From: Candidatus Yanofskybacteria bacterium RIFCSPHIGHO2_01_FULL_44_17 | GTDB taxonomy: Bacteria; Patescibacteriota; Minisyncoccia; 2-02-FULL-40-12; IGHO2-01-FULL-4-A | NCBI GenBank assembly: GCA_001794195.1 | Contig: MGJI01000022.1 | Coordinates: 3,564-35,971 of the forward strand | Reading direction: 5' to 3' | Length of the DNA stretch: 32,408 nt | Shown here: in pieces, positions 1 to 7,253 of the stretch | Layout: each line of letters opens with the position of its first letter | Numbering within the stretch: the first letter of the stretch is position 1 | The notes under the pieces: generated by a model | Seen by the model: only the letters and a program-made list of their open reading frames with translations | The model's database searches: none | What the model was told of the DNA's origin: nothing | Translations under genes and position numbers: made by a program

Positions 1-653
1 GCCGACAACAATAATGGAAAAACAACGTCGCCTGAACCAAGAATCATAAACCCTTGGCCCGGCGCAACGCCGGAAATCTTATGTCTAACGGACTTACCAG
101 GCTCGGGAATAACAAATCCGAAGATCGCCCGAGATTCGATCATGGCTTGAGCCATTTTTATCATGTGACCGGTCTTGTAAACGGAAATAATGTCATAAAA
201 AGAAAACGCTACGAGAACATAGACAACGGTAATCGGCAAAAGTGAGATGCCGATAGCCGCACCAATACCGGCAATAGTCAAAATCATGGCTAGATTTTGC
301 ATGAGAATGCTCTGATGAAACCAGAAAATCACAACCAAAGCGATGGCAAGGGCCGTCGCGACTAGCGGCATAAACAAAGCTCCCAACACTGCCTGAGAAC
401 CTGAAAAAATTATAAGAGACAAAAAAACCTTATAAAAAACCGAGCCCGCCCGCTTGAATTTAACCGCAAAAACAAAAAATACGGCGATAAATATTGCCAG
501 CACGACAAGGTCAACCCAAGAAAAACTTCCCCAATCCGCGGTCTTAGCCACAACCGCTTCAGGCAAAAACCGCCAAGCGGCGTAAAGCCCCAGCGCCTGC
601 GTCAACCCAAAAGGCACCAGCACTCTCCAAAAATTGTTTAGTTTAAAAATCAT
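1..653 (-). CDS. Presenilin/signal-peptide-peptidase-like intramembrane aspartyl protease, C-terminus missing
   Basis: This open frame runs off the left edge, so the ORF track misses it; 217 codons are visible from the ATG at 653. It is a polytopic membrane protein with about six hydrophobic segments. Two separated motifs match the A22 (presenilin/SPP) protease family: a YD pair in SFYDIISVYKTGHM and an LGSGD motif near the cut edge. In this family the two aspartates lie in neighbouring helices and cleave membrane-embedded helices. The usual second motif is GLGD, so GSGD is a variant. The C-terminal PAL motif would lie outside the window. The gene has a long leader containing structured repeat copy 1 and no clear Shine-Dalgarno. 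Family assignment is fairly secure; substrate unknown. Confidence 0.75.
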   Translation of the reverse strand, partial: MIFKLNNFWRVLVPFGLTQALGLYAAWRFLPEAVVAKTADWGSFSWVDLVVLAIFIAVFFVFAVKFKRAGSVFYKVFLSLIIFSGSQAVLGALFMPLVATALAIALVVIFWFHQSILMQNLAMILTIAGIGAAIGISLLPITVVYVLVAFSFYDIISVYKTGHMIKMAQAMIESRAIFGFVIPEPGKSVRHKISGVAPGQGFMILGSGDVVFPLLLS

Positions 654-705
654 AAACTAGCCGCACAATTTCACGCACACTTAAAAAATCGCTGCTCCCT
701 TGCCA

Positions 706-910
706 TTTTTCTTACAACATCATGTCTTCCTACAAATATATGCAAAGCTCGCTAAATTGTCGGACACAGACCAGTTCTCCGTTTGCCGCTAGAAAACTTC
801 GTCATTTCATTCCTCGTTTTCTACGCGTTTTCCGACTAGTCCTAGTGTTGCCCGACAATTCTTAACGCTTGCTTTGCTAATTTGTCAGTCGACAGATGAA
901 TGACGAAAAA
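706..910. repeat. Structured long-hairpin repeat, copy 1
   Basis: About 205 bp that can fold over its whole length. It starts with TTTTTC and ends with GAAAAA. Arms include TGCAAAGC with GCTTTGC, TTGTCGG with CCGACAA, ACAC with GTGT, GACCAGT with ACTAGTC, and TAGAAAAC with GTTTTCTA. A second copy lies at 10833-11033 in the same orientation. The stem positions that differ between copies mostly change in pairs, which points to a conserved fold. It lies 52 bp upstream of the presenilin-like start codon, so it would be in that gene's leader. A TATAAT on the minus strand at 946-951 is a possible start signal upstream, without a good -35. Alternatives: structured leader RNA or a MITE-like element. 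Confidence 0.85.
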
Positions 911-1216
911 CGGCAAGTTAGCATTGATTTTTGTTCTAGTAGAAAATTATAAAAATGGCACAACTCGATTCATGCTTAAATGATTGACTTGGCTGGGGGT
1001 TACACTCAGCACCAACGAGACAAATTATCATCCCAAAATTAATAATGACCTGGAACCGAAGGTGATTTTTATCGTTTACGGATTGCCAAGAAGAGTGTTA
1101 GCCCAGGCTGGTCACCCGGCGGAGACGAAGGCTTTTTGTGAGCTCCGTCGAACAAAAAGACTTCGTGTAGCCGGACAGCAAGCCGCCCTTTGATTCAGGA
1201 GTTTTGCAATGATCGG
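911..1216. other. Gene-free stretch with an imperfect hairpin
   Basis: I see no convincing gene here; the 69-aa plus-strand ORF at 984 starts with TTG and has no ribosome site. A 14-bp inverted repeat with one mismatch (CGAAGGCTTTTTGT pairing with ACAAAAAGACTTCG) lies at about 1125-1165. Short inverted repeats GTAGCCG/CGGCTAC and CCGGACA/TGTCCGG overlap the end of the 96-aa gene. Neither is followed by a T-run, so they are not standard terminators. Confidence 0.5.
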
Positions 1217-1507
1217 CTACCTCTCCGCCCAGGGTTTGTCCGGATATTTTTTAATTATATAGCGGTAGCCGACGTCTTCGACTGAAACGCCGACGTTGCT
1301 CTTAGTTAACCAGTCGTCAATCAGAGTTTTTTCTTCATCAGAAAAAGTTCTCAGTTTAACCCCATTATCAGAAGAAGCCAGTATCTCGGTATCTGAACTG
1401 AAATTCTTAACGGCCAGCATAAAAATGCCAACCAAAAAAACCGCGAACACTAAAACTATTACCGACCCGACCCAAGATTCTACATGAAGTGATAATGGAT
1501 TTCTCAT
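1217..1507 (-). CDS. Small single-pass membrane protein, unknown
   Basis: A 96-aa protein with one hydrophobic helix (about residues 12-34) and a polar C-terminal part of about 60 residues on one side of the membrane. Its ATG overlaps the TGA stop of the cupredoxin-like gene (ATGA), so the two are translationally coupled and probably work together. No family motif is recognised. It may be a partner or anchor for the cupredoxin-like protein, but that is inference from the overlap only. Confidence 0.6.
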   Translation of the reverse strand: MRNPLSLHVESWVGSVIVLVFAVFLVGIFMLAVKNFSSDTEILASSDNGVKLRTFSDEEKTLIDDWLTKSNVGVSVEDVGYRYIIKKYPDKPWAER

Positions 1508-1938
1508 GGTCTTACTATAATTGTCCCGCTTTCTTCGGGATTTTTGGCGTTGTGATAGCCAAAAGTTCCGACACTACTAAAAGTATACGTGAAAACGCCT
1601 TCGGATTGAATATCCCCGATACTATCAAAACCTGGAAGATCCGGCACTGCTCCCGTAGAATCAGAAACTATTCTTATCGTAACCTTACTGTCATTTTGGA
1701 ATCTTATGCTATCACCCACGTGTATCCTTATGTTTGTCGGACTAAAAACCTTAAGACCGTAGAAAACCGTGTAAACTCTCGGCTGCCTACTGGTGATAGG
1801 CCTTCCTATGGGCAGCGTACCACCGGTAAGATCAGGATTATTCCTGCTGAAATATATCACCGACAAAGCAAAGGCAACCAAAACTAATATAATTAAAAAC
1901 CAGATCGCCCCTTTTGGCTGGAATTCTACTTCGGACAT
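1504..1938 (-). CDS. Membrane-anchored cupredoxin-fold protein lacking usual copper ligands
   Basis: A 144-aa protein with an N-terminal membrane anchor (about residues 11-30) and a C-terminal plastocyanin-like beta domain. The fold is suggested by VHVGDSIRFQND-type and GTFGYHNAKNP...GTIIV strands. Active cupredoxins have Tyr-x-Cys-x-x-His-x-x-Met near the end and an earlier His. Here the region reads YHNAKNPEES and the earlier His position is not seen, so type-1 copper binding is doubtful. The track starts at a TTG; I prefer the in-frame ATG at 1938. A possible promoter TTTACG-N17-TAGAAT ends 6 nt before that ATG, suggesting a leaderless mRNA. It overlaps the next gene by 4 nt. Confidence 0.7.
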   Translation of the reverse strand: MSEVEFQPKGAIWFLIILVLVAFALSVIYFSRNNPDLTGGTLPIGRPITSRQPRVYTVFYGLKVFSPTNIRIHVGDSIRFQNDSKVTIRIVSDSTGAVPDLPGFDSIGDIQSEGVFTYTFSSVGTFGYHNAKNPEESGTIIVRP

Positions 1939-2000
1939 AATCAAATTCTAACATAACCGAGAAATCACGTAAAATTGCACGGCCAGGAGTGACACCTAAT

Positions 2001-2030
2001 AAAAAAGGGCCCACCGCTAAGAGCCCCCAA
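2001..2030 (-). terminator. Weak hairpin with T-run
   Basis: On the minus strand a GGGC...GCCC stem of only 4-5 bp is followed by TTTTTTATT. The stop codon of the 2017 ORF lies in the loop. It gives modest support for a transcript ending here. Confidence 0.35.
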
Positions 2031-2457
2031 AAAACGAAATAAATTTGTTAAACCGCTGAATAGGACAAGACGTTTTGCTGACTCTGCACACGTGTATACT
2101 AATGTTGTTTTGGCGAATACATTCCTTTTCAGAATCCGCCTTGAGTCCATGATGTCGACTTTTAGTGGCACGCTCCTCCCTGCCAACAGCTAAGATAAAC
2201 CGCTTATCTTTTGTTAAAAAAACGAATTTTGTAACCACCCCCGGCGTTTTTGGAATCCCCCCGCGTCTTATCATGCGAAAGAAAAAAAGTATGACTTGTC
2301 GGTCAGAAAGACCTCTTGGGGCCTTCTCTGCAATAACCTGCGCCCTGTCATCAATCTTATGGCCATCCGGACAGGAACACAGATGCCGCCCGCCCACACA
2401 TTCATCTAGAAAAACCACAAAGCTAAACGGTCCGAGATTAGGTTCAGCCACTCTCAC
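2017..2457 (-). CDS. Doubtful small ORF, no recognised family
   Basis: A 146-codon frame starting with GTG (a second GTG at 2451 has AGGGG about 6 nt before it). It is cysteine- and arginine-rich and matches no family I know. In favour: a short GC hairpin plus T-run follows in the minus direction around the stop, and the stretch would otherwise be an empty 500 bp. Against: non-ATG start, odd composition, and competing frames on both strands (2165-2488 plus, 1965-2186 minus). It may be decayed sequence. Confidence 0.3.
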   Translation of the reverse strand: MRVAEPNLGPFSFVVFLDECVGGRHLCSCPDGHKIDDRAQVIAEKAPRGLSDRQVILFFFRMIRRGGIPKTPGVVTKFVFLTKDKRFILAVGREERATKSRHHGLKADSEKECIRQNNISIHVCRVSKTSCPIQRFNKFISFFGGS

Positions 2458-2523
2458 CCCTCAGCTTTCGCTGCTAACGGACTATTAGATCTTACTTTGA
2501 AGATACGCTTCGACAAAATTTTA

Positions 2524-2552
2524 GTCAAATTAAAAGCGGACTCGCGTCCGCT
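2524..2552 (-). terminator. Rho-independent terminator after the 2558-2989 gene
   Basis: A 7-bp stem AGCGGAC/GTCCGCT with a 4-nt loop is followed on the minus strand by TTTTAATTT, directly after the stop at 2558. Confidence 0.75.
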
Positions 2553-2557
2553 GCTAA

Positions 2558-2989
2558 CTATTCCAGCCTGAGCTTCTTGAACGTTCCGGTTTCTATTACG
2601 ACTAGATTCTTAGCATCATTCTTTATCTCACCCTCAAAGGCATCTTTCTTGAACTGGTAGAGTCTTAATCTGCGCTCCATATTTGCTCCAGTAGTCTCTT
2701 CGTTAATCATGCTCAGGCCAAGACTAATATCGACTCCGTCTTGATAAATAAACGCCACCGCAAATTCGCCGGCGCTTATCTCTGTTCTGGGCAAACCGTT
2801 TCTGACGCGATCCGGCCCCACGACCCCGATGGCTGTCACAAAAAATAAAGCTGTAAGGAAAAGACCTACTATCGAAGATAGTATCGCTTCACGAAACGAA
2901 GCTTTATTAGTCACGAGATTGGTAATACCAGCAGTGGCCAGAACGCATGAGCATACAATACTAAGTATCACTAACGTTAAAGGTTCCAT
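2558..2989 (-). CDS. Small membrane protein with soluble C-terminal domain, unknown
   Basis: A 143-aa protein with two N-terminal hydrophobic segments (about residues 5-25 and 35-60), followed by about 80 polar residues. The start is well supported by AAGGAG seven nt upstream. A terminator follows the stop. No catalytic motif or known family is seen. It lies directly downstream of the murE-like gene with a 13-bp gap, so it is probably co-transcribed with it, but no link to cell-wall synthesis can be shown. Confidence 0.7.
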   Translation of the reverse strand: MEPLTLVILSIVCSCVLATAGITNLVTNKASFREAILSSIVGLFLTALFFVTAIGVVGPDRVRNGLPRTEISAGEFAVAFIYQDGVDISLGLSMINEETTGANMERRLRLYQFKKDAFEGEIKNDAKNLVVIETGTFKKLRLE

Positions 2990-3002
2990 TTTTTCTCCTT
3001 GT

Positions 3003-4280
3003 TTATTTTAAAAGTTCTTCTACGACTTCCTTGTCAGACCAAGAAATCTTGCGGTCTCCGGCAATTGCCATTGAGGTCTCAGATCCCTTGCCTGTTATAA
3101 CCATATTATCACCTTCTTTTGCTAACGTCAAGGCATGTTTAATCGCCTCGCGACGGTCAAGAATCTTTTCATGTTTTTGTGCCTCCGGGAATCCTTTTTC
3201 AATTTGTTCTAAAATCAAAAGCGGATTCTCTTCATATGGGTCCTCATTGGTCAAAATAATTTCATCACAATATTTCGCGGCGATTTTGCCGAATTCTGGT
3301 CTTTTCCATTTATCTCTGCCGCCACCGGCAGCGCCGAGTACGCAAATCAGCTTAGGTTTTAGGTTATAGATGTTAGGTTTTAGACTATTTTTCAATGTTT
3401 CATAAACAAGCCTTAGCGAGTCAGGCGTATGCGCATAGTCGACTACCACGCTGAAACCCATGTTTGAACTAATTACTTCCATTCTACCGGGAATTAGCTC
3501 TATTGAGTTGAGCGTCTCTACTGCCCTGTCCATATCCAGATTATAGGCATGCGCCACTGCCAAAGCCGCCAAGGCGTTAAATTTATTAAACTCTCCCAGA
3601 AGTTTTAAATTGAGATCTGTAACTGGTGATTGGCTATTGGCCAAAGATATAACTCCCCATTTCTGACCGTAAGTAATTTTATGCTTAGCCGGAAAATTGG
3701 CAAACTTCTCAAAATATTGATCGTCAATATTTAATACGTGGATCCCGCGCGTTTTCAAAAAAAGCTTCTGTTTGGCCGCCATATAATTCTCAAACGAGCC
3801 GTGGCTCTCCAGGTGCTCGCGATGTAAATTAGTATAAACCGCGCAATCAATTTTTACTCCGGCAAGCCTCTGCTGAGTAATGCCTTCCGATGTGGCCTCG
3901 AGCACAATAAACCTAACGCCCGCCTTTTTAGCCCGCCACAAGAATTTCTGTAGTTTCATCCTCCCGGGCAAGGTCATTTTCAAGGTGTTGGGCCAAGTTT
4001 TATCTTTTATCTTATAGCCCAACGAGCCCACTGCCGCTATCGGTAATCCCTGATCTTCAAAAATCTTACTTATCATGTAAACCGTAGTTGATTTTCCCTT
4101 GGTGCCGGTAACGGCAATCACTCGCATTCCACGTGATGGTAAAGCAAAAATCACCGCCCCAAATATTCCCAACCCCCAATGATAAATCGGCTGAGCAGCC
4201 CGGAAAATTCGCCGAGGTATTATTTTGCGGCCTAAATTAAGTAATGCGCTTAACGCTTTATTTTCTATAAACATTAACAT
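3003..4280 (-). CDS. murE: MurE-like Mur ligase without the N-terminal substrate domain
   Basis: An ATP-dependent amide ligase of the Mur family; MurE adds the third amino acid to UDP-MurNAc-dipeptide. Visible motifs are GTKGKSTT (ATP loop, residues 59-66), HREHLESHGSFENY, DYAHTPDSL, GAAGGGRDKWKRPEFG, NEDPYEENP and TGKGSETSM. The ATP loop comes at residue 59, so the usual UDP-MurNAc-binding N-terminal domain of about 90 residues is mostly absent and replaced by a short basic/hydrophobic segment. At the specificity loop, where meso-DAP enzymes have DNPR, this protein has EDPYEEN, so the added amino acid cannot be predicted. A 35-bp heptamer repeat inserts about 12 residues (near LKPNIYNLKP) in frame before the GAAGGG motif. 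A second in-frame ATG at 4274 is an alternative start. The gene could be another Mur ligase-like paralogue. Confidence 0.8.
   Translation of the reverse strand: MLMFIENKALSALLNLGRKIIPRRIFRAAQPIYHWGLGIFGAVIFALPSRGMRVIAVTGTKGKSTTVYMISKIFEDQGLPIAAVGSLGYKIKDKTWPNTLKMTLPGRMKLQKFLWRAKKAGVRFIVLEATSEGITQQRLAGVKIDCAVYTNLHREHLESHGSFENYMAAKQKLFLKTRGIHVLNIDDQYFEKFANFPAKHKITYGQKWGVISLANSQSPVTDLNLKLLGEFNKFNALAALAVAHAYNLDMDRAVETLNSIELIPGRMEVISSNMGFSVVVDYAHTPDSLRLVYETLKNSLKPNIYNLKPKLICVLGAAGGGRDKWKRPEFGKIAAKYCDEIILTNEDPYEENPLLILEQIEKGFPEAQKHEKILDRREAIKHALTLAKEGDNMVITGKGSETSMAIAGDRKISWSDKEVVEELLK
3352..3386. repeat. Heptamer repeat array inside murE
   Basis: Five 7-bp units: TTAGGTT, TTAGGTT, ATAGATG, TTAGGTT, TTAGACT. 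The total of 35 bp is not a multiple of 3, yet the frame is open across it. The same TTTTAGG unit recurs at 18678-18709. Confidence 0.8.
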
Positions 4281-4299
4281 CTATAATAACATCATGTTC

Positions 4300-4330
4300 A
4301 AAAAACAAAAGCCCAAGTTTTAATTGGGCT
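4300..4330 (-). terminator. Terminator after the Fic gene
   Basis: A 7-bp stem AGCCCAA/TTGGGCT with a 7-nt loop, followed on the minus strand by TTTTGTTTTT. It lies between the Fic stop and the murE start and separates the two units. Confidence 0.85.
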
Positions 4331-4360
4331 AGATATCCGAAGAGCGTTTAGCTTAATTAC

Positions 4361-5041
4361 TTATGTCCTGGCTATTTCCGGGCAACCCATCTTAGTAAAA
4401 AAATACTCTTCCATCGGACGAACATTGGCTGGATCAATAAAACAGGGATAGTAAAGCTCGGATTTATCCATACTAGTAAAAATAAACGGCTTCAGCATCG
4501 CCCAGCGCATTAGATAATAAACCAAGGCGCGACCAGTACGGCCGTTGCCGTCAGCAAAAGGATGTACCGCCTCAAAATCAAGATGGAAACGCGCTATAGC
4601 TCTGACATTTTGGTCCCAGGCCTGAAAACGAGAATTGTCTTGCCACCAAACTATGCGATCAATCAAACTATTCATCAAAGCTGGTACCACCTCAGGATCA
4701 GGAAAAAAATATTTGCCTCCTTTGACGCCTACCCAACAGTCACGATACTGACCTACGTGTTTCGGCAATAACCTGGGCACATTGCGCTTCCTTTGCTGCT
4801 CGGCTGTTATTAGGCCTTGTATTTTGCAAATTACTTCTTTGGTCACATAACCGGGGACGTTGCATGATAGACGCACAAGACCTTCCAGCATTAACATAGC
4901 CCCGACATGGCCGTCTTTTTTTCTAGATTCGATCTGTTTAATTAATACTCTGGGCTCATCGTATATATTCTCAATCCAGTCAGATTCACAAATAAATTCT
5001 GCAAGATTGATAGCTGATTCGCTGGCAGTAATCTCCGGCAT
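4361..5041 (-). CDS. Fic-domain protein (probable AMP transferase) with built-in inhibitory helix
   Basis: A 226-aa Fic protein. The catalytic loop HPFADGNGRTGR lies at residues 160-171 and matches the family signature HPFx[D/E]GNGRxxR; its His is the catalytic base. Family members usually move AMP from ATP to a hydroxyl of a target protein. Near the N-terminus, SDWIEN (residues 20-25) fits the [S/T]xxxE[G/N] inhibitory motif, whose Glu blocks productive ATP binding. This would be the arrangement in which the inhibitory helix is on the same chain N-terminal to the Fic core. GGGGAAG precedes the ATG. It has its own terminator and no obvious antitoxin neighbour, so it looks self-regulated. Target unknown. 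Confidence 0.88.
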   Translation of the reverse strand: MPEITASESAINLAEFICESDWIENIYDEPRVLIKQIESRKKDGHVGAMLMLEGLVRLSCNVPGYVTKEVICKIQGLITAEQQRKRNVPRLLPKHVGQYRDCWVGVKGGKYFFPDPEVVPALMNSLIDRIVWWQDNSRFQAWDQNVRAIARFHLDFEAVHPFADGNGRTGRALVYYLMRWAMLKPFIFTSMDKSELYYPCFIDPANVRPMEEYFFTKMGCPEIART

Positions 5042-5105
5042 TGAACTTCCCCATCCATTGTCAATAAACTGAAGTTAGTGTACTACGTTAGACTTGAAAG
5101 TCCAA

Positions 5106-5132
5106 CAATAAAAACCGGCCTTATCCGCCGGT
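5106..5132 (-). terminator. Terminator overlapping the stop of the 5121 gene
   Basis: Stem ACCGGC/GCCGGT (6 bp) with the stop codon in its loop, followed on the minus strand by TTTTTATT. Confidence 0.75.
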
Positions 5133-5672
5133 AATTTTTATAAGAGGGCCAATCGGCCTAGGTACGTTTATAAGAAATTTTTCTTCGTGTAAATGCCAGT
5201 TGAGATAGGCTAACAAATTCTGCCAAGCCCTAAAATTTTTTCCCATTTCGACAAGGACTTTTTTCCTTCGGCCCACCGCCGATTTCATAAAAAGACTTCG
5301 GCCAGTTTTTTCGATATCGGCTAAGTTGTAACTAGCCGCAGTGTCATGGAAATAAAATCCCCCTAAAAGCAGCGCACTGCATGCTGCTATTTCCATCTTT
5401 TTTGGATTGCTAGCGAAATCTACATCGCTCATTAAGCTCCTATAAGCTATCATGAGCCTAGGCAAAGTCGGGAAATAAACCCCTAGTGGCGCAGATTTCA
5501 AAGAAAATGCGGTTAAAAATCTGGCAACATAATGAATCTGCCCCCCGATTTTAACATCATTTGGAACTACAAAACATACTTGATCATACCAAAACTTAAA
5601 AGTTTTTCTTTTGTTACAGCTTAGAAAGTCTAGGACTTCTTCATGGCTCATCCTGCTAAAATTGAACGGCAT
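5121..5672 (-). CDS. Uncharacterised protein, 183 aa
   Basis: No family recognised. The protein is mixed alpha/beta in appearance and rich in aromatic residues, with a central hydrophobic stretch (about residues 93-108, near CSALLLGGFYF) that may be buried rather than membrane-spanning. It has no signal peptide. The ATG at 5672 is preceded only by a weak GGTG. A clear terminator lies at its end, so it forms its own unit or the end of one starting at ruvA/femX. The good terminator and clean frame suggest a real gene. Confidence 0.55.
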   Translation of the reverse strand: MPFNFSRMSHEEVLDFLSCNKRKTFKFWYDQVCFVVPNDVKIGGQIHYVARFLTAFSLKSAPLGVYFPTLPRLMIAYRSLMSDVDFASNPKKMEIAACSALLLGGFYFHDTAASYNLADIEKTGRSLFMKSAVGRRKKVLVEMGKNFRAWQNLLAYLNWHLHEEKFLINVPRPIGPLIKITGG

Positions 5673-5733
5673 ATTTCACCACGCACCTGATATTAAAGAT
5701 CTACGTATATACTATTACTAACTTGGAAATTAT

Positions 5734-6663
5734 TCAAAATTTCCTAACAATCCTATAGGCCAAATACCAGAATCTTGAAACCGGCAGATCAAAAGCGCCC
5801 GGAAGTTCGACTGTCCGACCGCCCCAGCCAAGTTTGAAGCGGGTAACACCCGGCCATTTGCGTGAATCAATCCCCCACATGTCATAATGTTTTAAGTTTT
5901 TGGCTTTAAGTTGTTTTATTATGTGCCAGTGAAGTGCCTGGGGCGCCATTATGGCTCGGTGGTCATAATCCGAAGCGCCGTGAAGATAGTATCCTGTATC
6001 GCCATATATTAATATAATCGCTGCAGCGATTGGCTTGTTGTCGTATTTAGCCAAGTATAGTTTGGTCTGGAGCCCATTGTTACTTAGAAGTTTTTTGTAA
6101 TAATCACCGGCATGCGGACTGAACCTGTCCCGCTTAGCTGTTTTTTTAATTAGCTTAAGAAATACCTCCGAATCATTGCTTTCCCCTACAACTACACCGT
6201 GCTTATCAGCTACACCAATATTATAACGAGTTTTATGGTGCATGCGGCCAAGCAGCTCGTTTTCGCTTTGTTCTAGGTCAATTATAACGGTCTTGCTCGG
6301 CTGGATCTCTTTTTTTGATTTTCTCCAGCCAGAGGCTGGTCCGCCTCCGGCGGAAAATTTACCGCCACTCGCCAGCACTTGCGCCACGCTATCAATCAAT
6401 GGTTCGACTTTTATAAAAATAGATTTACGTTTTTTTCCTTCCTCGCGCAACCACTTAACAAAATTAGCCACAGGATTCTTAAGACCGCCGGTCATTTGAT
6501 TAAAATCCATCGCCGGGCCGTGCGGAATATAAAGATAATTCTTACCAAACGGCAAGTCGTACTTGATTGCCTTGGCGGATATCCCCTCCTTGTCATATTC
6601 TAAAACCTCCCGCCCCAGCGATCGTTGAAACTCCATCCATTCTTTAGATTGTAGAAAAGCCAT
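5734..6663 (-). CDS. FemAB/FemX-like peptidoglycan aminoacyltransferase
   Basis: A 309-aa GNAT-fold protein of the FemABX type, which uses aminoacyl-tRNA to add residues to the lipid-linked cell-wall peptide. Supporting stretches are the N-terminal AFLQSKEWMEFQ and the C-terminal GYYLHGASDYDHR followed by HWHIIKQLKAKNLKHYDMWGID, typical of the second GNAT-like half. Its ATG overlaps the ruvA TAA (TAATG), so the two are coupled. An unusual glycine/serine-rich stretch, near SGGKFSAGGGPASGW (about residues 99-113), is encoded by two small back-to-back hairpins and looks like an in-frame repeat insertion. The transferred amino acid is unknown. Confidence 0.8.
   Translation of the reverse strand: MAFLQSKEWMEFQRSLGREVLEYDKEGISAKAIKYDLPFGKNYLYIPHGPAMDFNQMTGGLKNPVANFVKWLREEGKKRKSIFIKVEPLIDSVAQVLASGGKFSAGGGPASGWRKSKKEIQPSKTVIIDLEQSENELLGRMHHKTRYNIGVADKHGVVVGESNDSEVFLKLIKKTAKRDRFSPHAGDYYKKLLSNNGLQTKLYLAKYDNKPIAAAIILIYGDTGYYLHGASDYDHRAIMAPQALHWHIIKQLKAKNLKHYDMWGIDSRKWPGVTRFKLGWGGRTVELPGAFDLPVSRFWYLAYRIVRKF
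6321..6362. repeat. Paired palindromic mini-repeat inside the femX-like gene
   Basis: Two adjacent small hairpins, CCAGCC-TCT-GGCTGG and CCGCC-GGA-GGCGG on the minus strand, sit in frame in the coding region. Their translation (Gly/Ser/Ala rich) looks foreign to the enzyme family. They resemble REP-type insertions. Confidence 0.5.
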
Positions 6664-7253
6664 TATTTTTTAGTTCCTAAAATTTTAAGCGCCTCCTTAA
6701 TCTTTTCTTCTGACGTCTTGGCGGCTCCGCTCACCTGCTTCAAGACATCCCTGGCCTGATACTGGGAATATCCGAGCGTTACTAGCGCATCTATGGTTTC
6801 ACCGTCCGTACCCGCGTCCGAACCCGCCTTAACGCCAAGATCGGCGCTCATGATTTTGGTTTTAAGCTCCAGTACCAGCCGATGGGCCGTCTTCTCGCCT
6901 AGGCCCGTCACCTTGCGTAAATAATCACCGTCTCCCCTTACAATTCCTATTTGTAACGTCTGTAAGTCGGCTGAAGCAAGTATTGCTTGTGCTGACTTCG
7001 GACCGATTCCAGACACCGTAGTTAATAATTCAAAGAAGTTCAATTCTTCTGGAGTCGTAAAACCATAAAGCTCAACTGAACCGTCGCGCGGGTTGGTTTG
7101 ATAGTGCGTAAATAACTTGACTTGCTCCCCTATTTTTGCTATACTATTCAGACTCTTAGCTGGCATAGTGACACGATAACCCACCCCGTTAACATCAACG
7201 ATAGCGTATTTACCAGATATGGCCTGAATTGTACCGCTTATATAACCAATCAT
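6663..7253 (-). CDS. ruvA: Holliday junction branch-migration subunit RuvA
   Basis: A 196-aa protein of normal length for RuvA, which binds four-way DNA junctions as a tetramer and loads the RuvB motor. It starts with MIGYISGTI and has an OB fold at about 1-65. Two helix-hairpin-helix motifs follow (TVSGIGPKSAQAIL and VTGLGEKTAHRLVLELK), then an acidic linker and a small C-terminal domain (LVTLGYSQYQARDVL) that contacts RuvB. No ruvB or ruvC is in the window. It diverges from uvrB with only 15 bp between start codons and has no Shine-Dalgarno, so the message is probably leaderless. It overlaps femX by 1 nt. Confidence 0.96.
   Translation of the reverse strand: MIGYISGTIQAISGKYAIVDVNGVGYRVTMPAKSLNSIAKIGEQVKLFTHYQTNPRDGSVELYGFTTPEELNFFELLTTVSGIGPKSAQAILASADLQTLQIGIVRGDGDYLRKVTGLGEKTAHRLVLELKTKIMSADLGVKAGSDAGTDGETIDALVTLGYSQYQARDVLKQVSGAAKTSEEKIKEALKILGTKK

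Noticed and set aside
984-1193. 69-aa plus-strand ORF
   Set aside because: TTG start, no ribosome site, covers a hairpin region, no protein-like pattern.
2165-2488. 107-aa plus-strand ORF opposite the 2017 ORF
   Set aside because: No ribosome site or recognisable domain; equally or less likely than the minus-strand frame.
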